The position numbers and the translations under genes are program-made. A model generated the notes under the pieces. The model saw only the letters and a program-made list of their open reading frames with translations. It was not told where the DNA came from and ran no database searches. DNA of 64,000 bases from Ailanthus altissimus (Eukaryota > Streptophyta > Magnoliopsida > Sapindales > Simaroubaceae). The DNA lies in assembly GCA_946807835.1 (NCBI GenBank), contig OX327691.1:880188-944187 (forward strand), read 5' to 3'. Below are positions 35,400 through 45,207 of the stretch, piece after piece. How positions within the stretch are numbered: the stretch's first letter is position 1; every line of letters begins with the position of its first letter.

Positions 35400-37563
35400 A
35401 TTAGATTATTTTTACAATTAATAAGAGCGTTAGTAGTGGTAAGAAAATGTATCCCTAAAATAAGAGGAATTTTAGACTTCATGTTAACCATAGAATGAGT
35501 ATGTAAAACAAGAAAATCAACAGGGTAGTAAAATTTATTAATTTATAACAAAACATCGTCTACTATTTCTCGTAGTTTCTTGATTGATCGATCAGCTAAT
35601 TATAGAACTACAGATGTAGGTTTAATCTCACAAAGTCCCAATTACAAGTAAATAGAACAAGGCATTAAATTTACACTTGCTTTGAAGTCCAACAAAGCTT
35701 GACCAAACTCATGTGTCCCAATTTGGTAGGAGATTGTGGGACATCCTGGGTCTTTATACTTGGGTGGTGTCTTTTGTTCAATTACTGCACTTACTTATTC
35801 TGCCAAAAATATAGTTTTCTTTACTTGGTGTATTCTTTTGATAGTGCATAGATCCTTGGTGACTTTGGTATAAGTTGGAACCTGTTTAATCAAATGCAAC
35901 AAGTTAAGATCAATGAAGGATTAATCTTAACTTGTTTCAAATGTTCTAAAATCTCCCCTTGAATTTTTGAATTTTTCCAATAGGTTGAAGAGCTTGAGAA
36001 AAAGACACTGGGATTGAAAACTTATTTTCAGGTTCTTTTTCCACTGTGGCCTCTTTTTTAAGGGAGGCATCTTTATTACGCGTAGATGTGTTAGTTGCAG
36101 AAGTAAGCTCACTCACAATCTTACCACTTTGTGTAGTAATGGCATTGACTTCTTTGAGATTTTATGCATTAGAAGTAGAAGCTTGTGCCATGAATTATTC
36201 TTTTAGATTGGATTGAGGTTGAGATGAAAACTTACCTCGCTCTTGTATAGTTAAGGCACTGATCAGCTTAGTGATTTGACTCTTGATTTTTTATTTTCAT
36301 CTACCACCTGTGCAAGAATTATTTCAAAGTTTTATTAGTCTTACTTTTTTCCGTTATAAATGCTTGTAATGTATCCTCTAAAGGACTCCTGGCAGGTCAT
36401 GCATTATATTGAGATGTACCTAAGACTTGGGTGCTCATTGTTCTTGCTTCCAATGGTTATTGGCGAGTTGGTTAGATTTTTAACTAAAGTTTGGGTGGTT
36501 TCTCCAGCTAGGATTATAGGTTTTAGAGTAGGGTGAATAAGGTTTCTTGTACATCCTAGGGTATTATATTGTTCCTCATATATCCCTCTCATCTCACTAT
36601 AAGTGCGACAATCCTGAGCTAAGTGTTTCACTCCTCCATAGACAAAACAAACATCATTTGACTCAACTCTAGCAACCGTATTGGTTACCCTTATATCTTT
36701 GGTTTTCAAGGCTTTTAATTCCCTAATTAAGACCTCTAACTGGGCTTTAAGGCTACTAGATCGTGATCTATTTGTGCTTTCAGTAATGCTAGGTCCAATC
36801 TATGTATGGGCTTTTTTGGCTAACTCATTAAGGAATTCTATGGCTTCTTCAGGATCTTTGTGAAGAAACTCCCCATTACACATCATCTCAACAAATTAAT
36901 GCCCTCTAATTGTGAGTCCCTCATAAAAATAGCTAACCAAGCGCCAATTTTCATACCCATAGTGAGGGCACAGATTTAGTAACTCTTTAAACCTTTCCCA
37001 AGCTTGATATAAGGTTTCACTTTCTTTTTGGGAGAAATAGGAAATTTGTCTTTTCAGGCCATTAGTTTTGTGTTGTGGGAAGTATTTATTGAAAAATGCT
37101 TGGGTCAATTCTGCCTAAGTTCCTATAGACCTCGGCCTCAAAAAGTATAGCCAACTCTTTGCTTTGTCTTTCAAAGAAAAAGAGAAAAATTTAAGCCTAA
37201 CAGTGTCTATGACTTCAGGTTGGCTATGGAATGTGGCAATTACCTCTTCAAATTTCTTAACATGTACATAAGGATTTTCACTATCTAGACCATGAAAAGT
37301 GGGCAAAAGTTATATCATTTCAGTCCGAATATAGTGTGTTAAGTGGAAATATAATGCATGATGGTGTGACTATTCGAGTAGGATGCAAATAATCTTTTAG
37401 AGTCTTAACGGGGTTATCCTCGTGTTGTCTCATTGTGTTGGAATTACAAGATGAACTAGATAGTGAATTCTTTTCCCATACAAATTGTGGTGGTGATTCT
37501 AGTTCTACTTCTCTCACAAATCTTCCTCGTTTGTCTCTAAGTCGATGCACACATCCTAACAGA
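35400..37563 (-). pseudogene. gag: Athila gag and protease, minus copy
   Basis: The gag core at 37306-36896 (LPTFHGLDSENPYVHVKKFEEVIATFH... SFSLKDKAKSWLYFL; QAFFNKYFPQHKTNGLKRQISYFSQ) is Athila-like. The start is ambiguous: the frame is open upstream to 37703, and a good candidate ATG precedes RQHEDNPVKTLKDYL (about 37430). The zinc knuckle near 36660-36615 has lost its second cysteine (CFVYGGVKHLAQDC). The protease remnant (ASVNLMPCSIYL, about 35680-35640) has DFKAS in place of the usual DLGAS. Stops throughout. Confidence 0.82.
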
Positions 37564-37569
37564 TTTTTT

Positions 37570-38225
37570 TTTTGAATGAAGGAAATTCTCAAGGAAAGAT
37601 TAAGATGTGAAATAAAACACAACAAGAAATAGAAATGAGTTAGGTGATAATAAATTGTAAAGTTAATAAATAAATAAAAAGTCAATAAATTAAAAAAGAG
37701 CAATAAATATATAAAATAAAATACAACTATAATAAATAAATAAAAATAAATAAATCAGTAACTAAATAAAAGAAAATAAATTGTAAAGTACAATAAATAA
37801 ATAAAAGAAAATAAAGTACAATAAAAAAATAAAATAAGTTAAGCGGTAGAACCAGCCATTAAAATAAAAATACAATAAATTAACTAAATAAATAAAGTGT
37901 AATAAATAATTAAAGGAACAAATACAATAAATAAATAAAATAAAGTGTGATAAATAAATAAAAAAAATAAAGTACGAAGTATAATAAATAAATAAAAGAA
38001 AATGAACTAAGTTAGGCGATAGAGCTAGCCATTAAAATAAAATAAAATACAATAAATTAACTAAAAAAATAAAATAAGTTAGGTGGTAAAACCGACCATG
38101 AACAATAAAATAAATTACAACAAAGAAAATAAATATAAAACCTAAAATTTTACCAAAAAAAAAGAAAATTTACAAAGTTACCACTTTAGTATTGATAAAC
38201 GCAACGTATTTTCGCTTAGTGTGCT
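37570..38225 (-). repeat. low-complexity leader with interspersed GGTTCTACCGCCTAA-type units, minus copy
   Basis: AAATAAATAAA-type sequence carrying four or five copies of a TTAGGCGGTAGAACCAGCCAT-like word (visible at about 37838, 38014, 38075). The plus copy has the mirror set at 40500-41105. It lies between primer-binding site and gag, the region that usually holds packaging signals. Confidence 0.75.
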
Positions 38226-38248
38226 TCCTTGACAATAGCGCCAAATTT

Positions 38249-39887
38249 TGTTTATGCTCAAAATGTAATGTGACTTTCGCAGTATAGATTGAGGTGTCGA
38301 TCCCACGAGGAAGATTTTGGCAAAATAGGTTAGTGAAGTAAAATATTAAAGCAGTAGTAAAGGAGAAAATTAATTAATTGGTTTAAATGGATGAGATAAA
38401 ACTATCTATGAATTGAGAAAAATGTCTTATGATGATACAAGTAAGGCTTCAAGAATCACAATTATACTTTATAAATCTACTCTACACTTTGATTCAATAT
38501 TTATAACTCAATTGAAAGTTTCACATCCCAAATAATCAATCATAAGATATGTAAAATATAGCACATTTGATAACATATGTATTTGATATGACTAAACTCT
38601 TTGCAAACATTAACACAAACCAAGTTCATTTATACAAATTATCTAAGATCGACGATATATCATTTTGACAATATTACAATAAAATATCAACTTGAATATC
38701 AAAAAATTATTGTCTTTACATGTTATTCAAGATTGACAATATATCGATTGACAATATTGCAGTAAAAGATTAACATGTAAAACAATGTAACCAATAATAA
38801 TTATAATTCAACTAAAGAAAGCATGACTAAATATATATGAAACATGAGAATTATAGCCTCTGGATTATAGAAAATAAAATGGATAGGAGTTTAGGCACCA
38901 CCAAACTTACAAATATTTATAGCTCTTAACAAAAAATCAAAGTATAGAAGTAAGTTTATGAAACATAAAAGTTCATCTCTTAGCCTTGCCAAGAACTCTA
39001 GCCTAGATTACAATGCATGTTAATGAGAAGAAAATAAGATAGAATTATCTAATGTTGAAAACGTCCTAAGAGTGTCCTTATATAGGCAATGAATGGAAAT
39101 ATATTTAGCATGACTTCAATCTTTAATAATTTAGGCCAACTACTCGTTCACCCACTTGTAACACCTTTTTGATAATGGATTGTAAAAGGGAGCTTGACTG
39201 CAAGACCCACCCGTCGAGCAGAGACAAAAGTCGGCCTTAGTGATTCGACGGTGCTGAGTGGAAGGGTCGTCGCTTAATGGTTTATAAGTTACTCTAGACC
39301 TCAACAGAAAAGTGAAGAGTAACGACAGCAAGTGATTGAGTTTAGTAGTTCCTCATACAAAATTATTGGCTATAAAGATATAGTAATATGAAAAAGACAA
39401 AATTGTTTCAAGCACTGATAAAATCATAAGCGCCCCTTATTTCAAAGAGAGAAAGATGGGTTATTAACATACATGAAAGTTGTATCAATTTGTCTCTTGT
39501 TTCCATAGCCCTGAGTTCATGCAAATTGGATGAGTATCCAATGAGATATGGGCAAAATACCAAAGATATGTTAGATTTCGGCCAACAACCCTTTTACCTA
39601 TTTGCAATACAATTTGGTCCATGATAACGGCTAATTTTGACTTTACCATCAATATAAGAGTTGTTGATAATTAAGTCAGTATTTTGTAGCTTCAATAATT
39701 AATATCAATTGGGTACGTATTTCATAATATATGATCCAAATACATGAGTTAGGTCAAGCTAAGCAAAAGTTGTAACCCAATCCTATTGTATCTCAATTTT
39801 TAGCCAATAACATGTTTGATTTGGCTTTTCAACTGTTCTTCAAGTTTGTGTAAGATTGAGTCATGTTACTCCAGGTTCAAATTGATA
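38249..39887 (-). repeat. 5' LTR of the minus Athila copy, truncated at the head-to-head junction
   Basis: The terminus TGTTTATGCTC (plus-strand view) is at 38249, next to the primer-binding site (TGGCGCTATTGTC on the minus strand, 38243-38231). The LTR runs to 39887, where about 210 bp of its start are missing and the plus copy's LTR begins in the opposite direction. A plastid rRNA fragment (39188-39297) and about 180 further non-LTR bases interrupt it. Confidence 0.85.
39188..39297 (+). pseudogene. rrn23: plastid 23S rRNA fragment (domain V) inserted in the LTR
   Basis: 110 bp from GGGAGCTTGACTGC through GTTACTCTAG carry the unmistakable core of large-subunit rRNA near the peptidyl-transferase centre. 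Landmarks are the AAGACCCACCCGTCGAGCAG, GTCGGCCTTAGTGAT and GGAAGGG.CGTCGCTTAA blocks. The wording is that of plastid rather than mitochondrial or nuclear rRNA. It reads in the sense direction on the plus strand and differs at several C-to-T-like sites from what is expected. The other Athila LTR copies lack it. The following 39298-39480 is also foreign to the LTR and may be further organelle DNA, but I could not identify it. Confidence 0.88.
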
Positions 39888-40367
39888 TATTGTCGATCTT
39901 GGATAACATGTAAGGGCAATAAATGTTTGATATTCAAGTTGATCTTTTACTGTAATATTATCAAAATGATATATTGTCGATCTTAGATAATTTGTATAAA
40001 TAAACATGATTTGTATTAATATTTGCAAAAGAGTTTAGTCATATCAAATGCATGTGCTATCATATGTGCTATATTTTACATATCTTCTGATTGATTGTTT
40101 GGGATGTGAAACTTTCAATTGAGTTATAAACATTGAATCAAAGTGTAGAGTAGATTTGTAAAGCATAATTGTGATTCTCAAAGCCTTGCTTAAATCATTA
40201 TAAGATATTTTCCTCAATTCATAGACAATTCTATCTCATTAATAAATTTTATCCTTTGCTACCTCTTTAATATTTTACTTCACCAACTTATTTTTTCAAG
40301 AGCTTCCTCGTGGAATTGACACCTCAATCTATACTACGATAGCCGCGTTATATTTTGAGCGTAAACA
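39888..40367 (+). repeat. truncated 5' LTR of the plus Athila copy
   Basis: The last part of the LTR only, from ATTGATATATTGTCG to ...GAGCGTAAACA. It retains the block (about 40020-40290) that the plus 3' LTR has lost by deletion. The beginning of the LTR is missing at the junction with the minus copy. Confidence 0.87.
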
Positions 40368-40372
40368 AAATT

Positions 40373-40390
40373 TGGCACCGTTGCCGGGGA
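40373..40390 (+). other. primer-binding site, plus Athila copy
   Basis: TGGCACCGTTGCCGGGGA, five bases after the LTR end, is the characteristic Athila-type site. Confidence 0.93.
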
Positions 40391-40439
40391 GGCACACCAA
40401 GCGAAAGTCAGTTGCAATTATAAATACTAAAGTGGTAAC

Positions 40440-41160
40440 TTTGTACATTTTCTTTTCTTTGTAAAATATTAGTTTTATTTTCTTGTAATTCATCTTATTG
40501 TTTATGGTTGGTTCTACCACCTAATTTATTTTATTTTCTTTAATTAATTTATTATAATTTATATTTTTTTAATAACTGGTTTTACTGCCTAACTTCGTTC
40601 ACTTTTTTTTATTTATTTATTGTACTTCGCACTTTATTTTCTTTTATTTATTTATTATACTTTATTTCTTTAGTTAATTTGTTGTATTTTTTTATTGTAC
40701 TTTTTTATGCCTGGTTCTACCGCTTAATTTAGTTTATTTTTTATTGTACTTTATTTATTTATTGTACTTTATTTTTATTTTCTTTTACTTATTTATTACA
40801 CTTTATTTTCTTTAGTTAATATGTTGTATTTTCTTTTTATTTTAATGACCGGTTCTACCGTCTAACTTTTTATTTATTTACTTATTGTACCTTTTTTTTA
40901 ATTATACTTTAATTTATTTTTTTAATTTATTTGTTGTACTTTGCATTTTATTTTTCTATATTTATTGCTCTTTCTTTTCTTTATTTACTTATAGTACTTT
41001 TTTTATATTATTTATTTATTGTACTTTTTTTATCGTACTTTATAGTTTATTATTTTTTATTCATTTATTGTATTTATATTTCATGATTAGTCTTACCACC
41101 TAACTCATTTCTATTTCTTGTTGTATTTTATTTCACTTCTTAATTTTCCTTAAGCATTTT
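40440..41160 (+). repeat. low-complexity leader with repeated GGTTCTACCGCCTAA-like units, plus copy
   Basis: T-rich (TTTATTTATTGTACTTTATTTTC)n-like text with five copies of a word close to GGTTCTACCGCCTAA at about 40508, 40577, 40710, 40851 and 41088. Spacing varies from 70 to 240 bp. It corresponds to 37570-38225 in the minus copy. Confidence 0.78.
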
Positions 41161-41222
41161 CTTCTCTAAAAAAATAATTGTTAGTATGTACGCATCGACT
41201 TAAAGACAAATGAGGAAGATTT

Positions 41223-42823
41223 GTGAGAAAACTAGAACTAGAACCACCCCCACAATTTGTAAGGGAAGAGAATTCACCTTCTAGTTCATCTTGTAATTCT
41301 AACACAATGAGCCAACACGAAGAAAATCCCGTTAAGACTCTACAAGATTACTTGTATCTTACTCATACAGCCACACCATCATGGATTATATTTTCACCTA
41401 ACACACCATATTCTAATTTTAAACCTGGAATGATACAACTTCTGCCCACTTTTCATGGTCTAGATAGTGAAAATCCTTATGTACATGTTAGGGAATTTGA
41501 AGAGGTAATTGTCACATTCCATAACCAACCTGAAACCATAGACACTGTTAGGCTTAAATTTTTTCATTTTTCTTTGAAAGACAAAGCAAAGAGTTGACTA
41601 TACTCTTTGAGGCCAAGGTCTATAGGAACTTGGGCAGAAATGACCCAAGCATTTTTCAATAAATACTTTCTACAATACAAAACTAATGGCCTGAAAAGAC
41701 AAATTTCTTTCTTCTCCCAAAAAGACAGTGAAACCTTATATTAAGCATAGGAAAGGTTTAAAGAGTTGCTAAATTTGTGCCCTCACCATGGGTATGAAAA
41801 TTGGCGCTTGGTTTGTTATTTATATGAGGGACTCACAATTAAAGAGCGCCAATTTGTTGAGATGATGTGTAATGGGGAGTTCCTTCACAAAGATCCTGAG
41901 AAAGCCATAGAATTCCTTAATGACTTAGCCAAAAAAGCTCATACATGGACTGGACCTAGCATTACTGAAAGCACAAACAGGTCATGACCCAATGGAGTTT
42001 TCCATCTTAGGGAAGAGGATAACCTCAAAGCCCAATTAGAGGTCTTAACTAGGGAGTTAGAGGATTTGAAAACCAAAGATAGAATGGTCACCCACACGGT
42101 TGCTAGAGTTGAGTCACACGATGTCTGTTTTGTCTGTGGAGGAGCGAAACACTTAGCTCAGGATTGTCCCACTTATAGTAAGATGAGAGGAATATATGAG
42201 GAACAATGTAATGCCCTAGGGATGTATAAGAAGCCTTATTCACCCTACTATGAAACATATAATCCTAATTGGAGAAACCACCTAAATTTCAGTTAGAAAT
42301 CTAACCAACAAGCCAACAGCCATTGGAAACAAGAACAACAAGCACCCAAGTCTTATGTTGCACCTCAATATAATGCACAGCCAACTAGGAGTTCTTTAGA
42401 GGATACATTACAAGCATTTATAGAGGCACAAAGTAAGACTAACAAAAAATTTGAAACAGTTCTTGCACAGGTGATAGACGAAAACAAGGAAATCAAGAGT
42501 CAAATCACAAAGCTAACCAATACTTTAACTGTACAAGAGCAAGGTAAGTTTTCATCTCAACCTCTATCCAATCCAAAAGGACAATTCATGGCACAAGCTT
42601 CTACTTTTGATGCTCAAAATCTCAAAGAAGTTAATGCCATTACTACTCGAAGTGGTAAGATTGCAAGTGGGCCTACTTCTGAAACTAACACATCTACGAG
42701 TAGTAAAGATGCCCCTATTAAAAAAGAGGCCATAATGGAAAAAGAGCCCGAAAATAAGTTTTCAATCCCAGTGCCTTTTCCTCAAGCTCTTCGACCGGTT
42801 GGAAAAAATTCAAAAATTTAAGG
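41223..42823 (+). pseudogene. gag: Athila gag, plus copy
   Basis: The N-terminal segment reads ELEPPPQFVREENSPSSSS, and a likely ATG precedes SQHEENPVKTLQDYL (41308). The core (LLPTFHGLDSENPYVHVREFEEV...) ends at a stop at 41596 (TGG to TGA in the WLYFL segment). Later open parts are 41766-41987 and 42066-42296, the latter with an intact CX2CX4HX4C knuckle, CFVCGGAKHLAQDC (about 42124-42165). The C-terminal part (42471-42821) is lysine/serine/threonine rich (VNAITTRSGKIASGPTSET), as is usual before Athila protease. Upstream of the first open stretch a CGA seen in the minus copy is TGA here. Nucleocapsid and particle function is expected. Confidence 0.85.
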
Positions 42824-42830
42824 TGAGATT

Positions 42831-43320
42831 TTGGAACATTTGAAACAAGTTAAGATTAATCTTCCCTTGTTGCATTTGATTAAGCAGATTCCAACTTATG
42901 CCAAAGTCATCAAGGATCTATGCACTATTAAAAGAAAATACCATGTTAAGAAAACTGTATTTTTGGCAGAACAGGTAAGTGCCGTGATTGAACAAAAGAC
43001 ACCATCCAAGTATAAAGACCCAGGATGTCTCACAATCTCCTATCAAATTGAGACATATGAGTTTGGTCAAGCTTTGTTGGATTTAAGAGCAAGTGTAAAT
43101 TTAATGCCCTGTTCTATTTACTTGCAATTGGGACTTGGTGAGATTAAACCTACATCTGTAGTCCTACAATTAACTGACCGATCAATCAAGAAACTACGGG
43201 GAATAGTAGAAGATATTTTATTATAAATTGATAAATTTTACTACTCTGTTGATTTTCTTGTTTTAGATACTCATTCTGTTGTTAACATGGAGTCAAAAAT
43301 CCCTCTTATTTTAGGAGACC
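42831..43320 (+). pseudogene. pol: Athila protease region, plus copy
   Basis: 131 codons open to 43226. After the linker (LEHLKQVKINLPLLHLIKQIPTYAKVIKDLC) comes the retropepsin-like motif LLDLRASVNLMPCSIY (about 43076-43124). The expected glycine of D-x-G-A-S is arginine, so activity is unlikely. The frame ends at TAA 43224, where the minus copy also has a changed reading. The tail with IPLILG...F and LINCRNGLMK follows at 43300-43370 with a frameshift. Confidence 0.8.
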
Positions 43321-43366
43321 ATTTCTAGCCACTGCTAACGGTCTTATTAATTGCAGAAATGGTCTA

Positions 43367-43948
43367 ATGAAATTATATTTTGGGAATATGACTCTTAAGG
43401 TGAACATTTTCAATATTGGCAAACAACCACAAAAAGAAGACGAGTGCTATCATTCATATATGATAGACACACTTGTAGCAGATGAAGCTTATAAAAATCA
43501 TGGCTCTGATTCTTTGAAAAAACTTTTCAATTTTGATTTTGAAGAATTGTATTATCCTAATGAAACAACTAATGTGTTAAGTATTTTTAACTCACAGGAT
43601 AAAAGGACTCGAATTTGGAAACCAAACATTGAAGAGTTGCCACGAGAGAGGGAGAAACTAAAACTATCAAATCTCGAGACACCACGTGTCATCATTAGTG
43701 ATCAAGGAACATATTTCTGTAACCGTTCGTTTAAAGCTTTGAGTGCTACGGGTCTCCAGAGAAAGTTACAATTGTCAAAAATAGAAGAGCTACGAAATGA
43801 CGCATATGACAACTCCAGAATTTACAAAGCTAAAATGAAAGTAGCTCATGATAAACAGATCTCAAGGAAACACTTTGAGCCAATTCAACGGGTCTATCTT
43901 TATAATTCTCGATTTCATTTACACCCTGAAAAGTTGAGATCTCGATAA
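43367..43948 (+). pseudogene. deletion fusion: protease-RT linker joined to integrase remnants
   Basis: 193 open codons made of three pieces. The post-protease linker (MKLYFGNMTLKVNIFNIGKQ... NIEELPRE) is present only here. A short integrase core piece with the second catalytic aspartate (TPRVIISDQGTYFCNRSFKAL, about 43680-43742) follows, and then the integrase C-terminal region (KIEELRNDAYDNSRIYKAKMKVAHDKQ...). RT, RNase H and the rest of integrase are deleted. All junctions keep frame, so a long ORF survives by chance or by selection for a continuous reading frame. No catalytic function is expected. Confidence 0.8.
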
Positions 43949-44343
43949 ACTAGTCCATTTATGGTAAGGCACGTTTTTACTAATGGTGCTGTCGAAATAG
44001 AAAACCCCACTGATGGATGAACTTTCAAAGTGAATGGACAGCGGCTGAAAAGCAATGTGGAAAAGATAGACCACTCTATGTAAATATACGAGATCTCTCT
44101 TGTGGATCCTGTCTATCATGCTTGATCAGGTTCAATCTATCTGTACAATATTTTATATTTTGTCAATATTTTATCTTTGACTTTTTATTTTACTTTATTT
44201 TCTTCTTTTTATTTTTTCTTCAGTGTGATTTTATTTTTCAGTCAAGTGGCAGATACGGTACTCCATGACTATTAAAGTCAGTTTCTCAGTTCCCTAAAAA
44301 CTGTCCCTCAAATTGTGCATTCATCTCTTTTCTTTCATTCAAA
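43949..44343. other. spacer with possible 3' splice sites upstream of the extra ORF
   Basis: Contains the last codons of the integrase tail (to about 44130), then an AT-rich, pyrimidine-rich stretch ending in CAG twice (44221-44223 and 44239-44241), about 100-120 bp before the ORF at 44344. Env-like ORFs in related elements can be made from spliced RNA, so these are candidate acceptors. No donor was identified. Confidence 0.35.
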
Positions 44344-44892
44344 ATGGATCGCATTCTTACCAACCTTAAAAAATATTTTTCTTCATTGCCTCAAAATGCT
44401 CTACTTAAGATTTATAAAGCACGGTGTGAAAGACTAAGGCTACTGATGTTGGATAATATCCCTGTGGATCTTCGTTGGTTAATTGAAGCTAAGGTTCGAT
44501 TATCTGGTGAATCTGTAAATGATTTTGTTTCTCATATGTCTGGTCTTGGAAAAAGCTCTTATGCCAAAAGGCGAAAAGCAAAGAGGTTACAAGTCTGTCA
44601 TAAATGTGCTCGATGAAATTGTAACCGGAGTTGTCGTTCTTTAGGATTTACATCTAGAAATCGAGAAGACAAAATTCAGTTCATTAAGGATGGACTGAGT
44701 AAGGAGTCTTTGGATGATATCCTATTGACTCTTGAGACGCATCCCTGTGGGCTCGTGCAACGTGAACTTCTCAATTTACAGAATAAATTCAAAAATGAAT
44801 ATCAACGGTATAGTCTCGGGAATCTGACTCTAAAAGACCCTGTTTGCCAATTTATAAGAAAATTGGATGAGAAGCATATCCCCGACCCATAG
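44344..44892 (+). pseudogene. 182-codon extra ORF with basic and cysteine motif (virus NABP-like?), plus copy
   Basis: ATG at 44344 (MDRILTNLKKYFSSLPQNAL). Residues 1-70 are helical-looking with KARCERLRLLML. Residues 71-86 form a basic block, GLGKSSYAKRRKAKRL. A cysteine cluster follows, C-x2-C-x4-C-x3-C (residues 86-97), with a TGA at codon 91 in its middle, shared by both copies. The C-terminal half (LGFTSRNREDKIQFIKDGLS...) stays open to TAG at 44890 and, past it, to 44961. The glycine/serine/tyrosine-basic block next to paired cysteines is the layout of the nucleic-acid-binding proteins of carlavirus-like RNA viruses. I rate that match as tentative. It shows no membrane segment, so it is not an env gene. 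Confidence 0.65.
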
Positions 44893-45146
44893 AGGGCGTT
44901 TAAGCCGTTATTGGACGTAAAACCAGATGAAGATGTAAGCCATAATCACAACTACTTGTAAATACATGTGTTTTAATTTCAAACTTTATTTTATGAATAG
45001 TAAAGGTACTCATGTAGATGTCTTAAATTCAAATCTTTTTGTTCAATAATGCATGTGGGTCATTATGTTTAAATTTTTGTGTTTTATTTTTAACTCTCTT
45101 CTGACAAACTGTCGGGCTACCATAATCATTGTTATCATTTGGTACT

Positions 45147-45155
45147 CTATAAATA
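45147..45155 (+). promoter_or_regulatory. TATA-like box upstream of captured LOG
   Basis: CTATAAATA, 52 bp before the LOG ATG, followed by a CT-rich stretch suitable for transcription start. The same word is at the same distance in the minus copy (31900-31908). It may be a private promoter or part of the captured 5' leader. Confidence 0.5.
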
Positions 45156-45207
45156 CAGCACCTCATTTTCTTCATTTTCATATATTAAGATAAAGGTGAG
45201 TGTAGAT

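Larger units (their letters stand above)
26311..39887 (-). mobile_element. Athila-lineage Ty3/gypsy element carrying LOG (minus copy)
   Basis: Read on the minus strand: 5' LTR (39887-38249, its first part missing), primer-binding site, repetitive leader (38225-37570), gag (37560-35900), protease (about 35800-35400), RT and RNase H (35340-34100), integrase (33960-33300). Next come a 182-codon ORF (32729-32181), a LOG gene (31849-31208), a non-coding 3' region, polypurine tract (27701-27689) and 3' LTR (27688-26311). A solo copia LTR (28917-31022) interrupts the 3' region. The RT and integrase texts are the Athila type. It is fused head to head with the plus copy at 39887/39888. All genes are broken by stops. 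Confidence 0.88.

Noticed and set aside
39298..39480. Continuation of plastid rRNA beyond 39297
   Set aside because: The rRNA match ends at 39297. The following text is not rRNA, and I could not assign it to a plastid gene with confidence.
44344..44892. Extra ORF considered as an Athila env-like gene
   Set aside because: No signal peptide or membrane segment is visible, and it has a basic/cysteine region instead.
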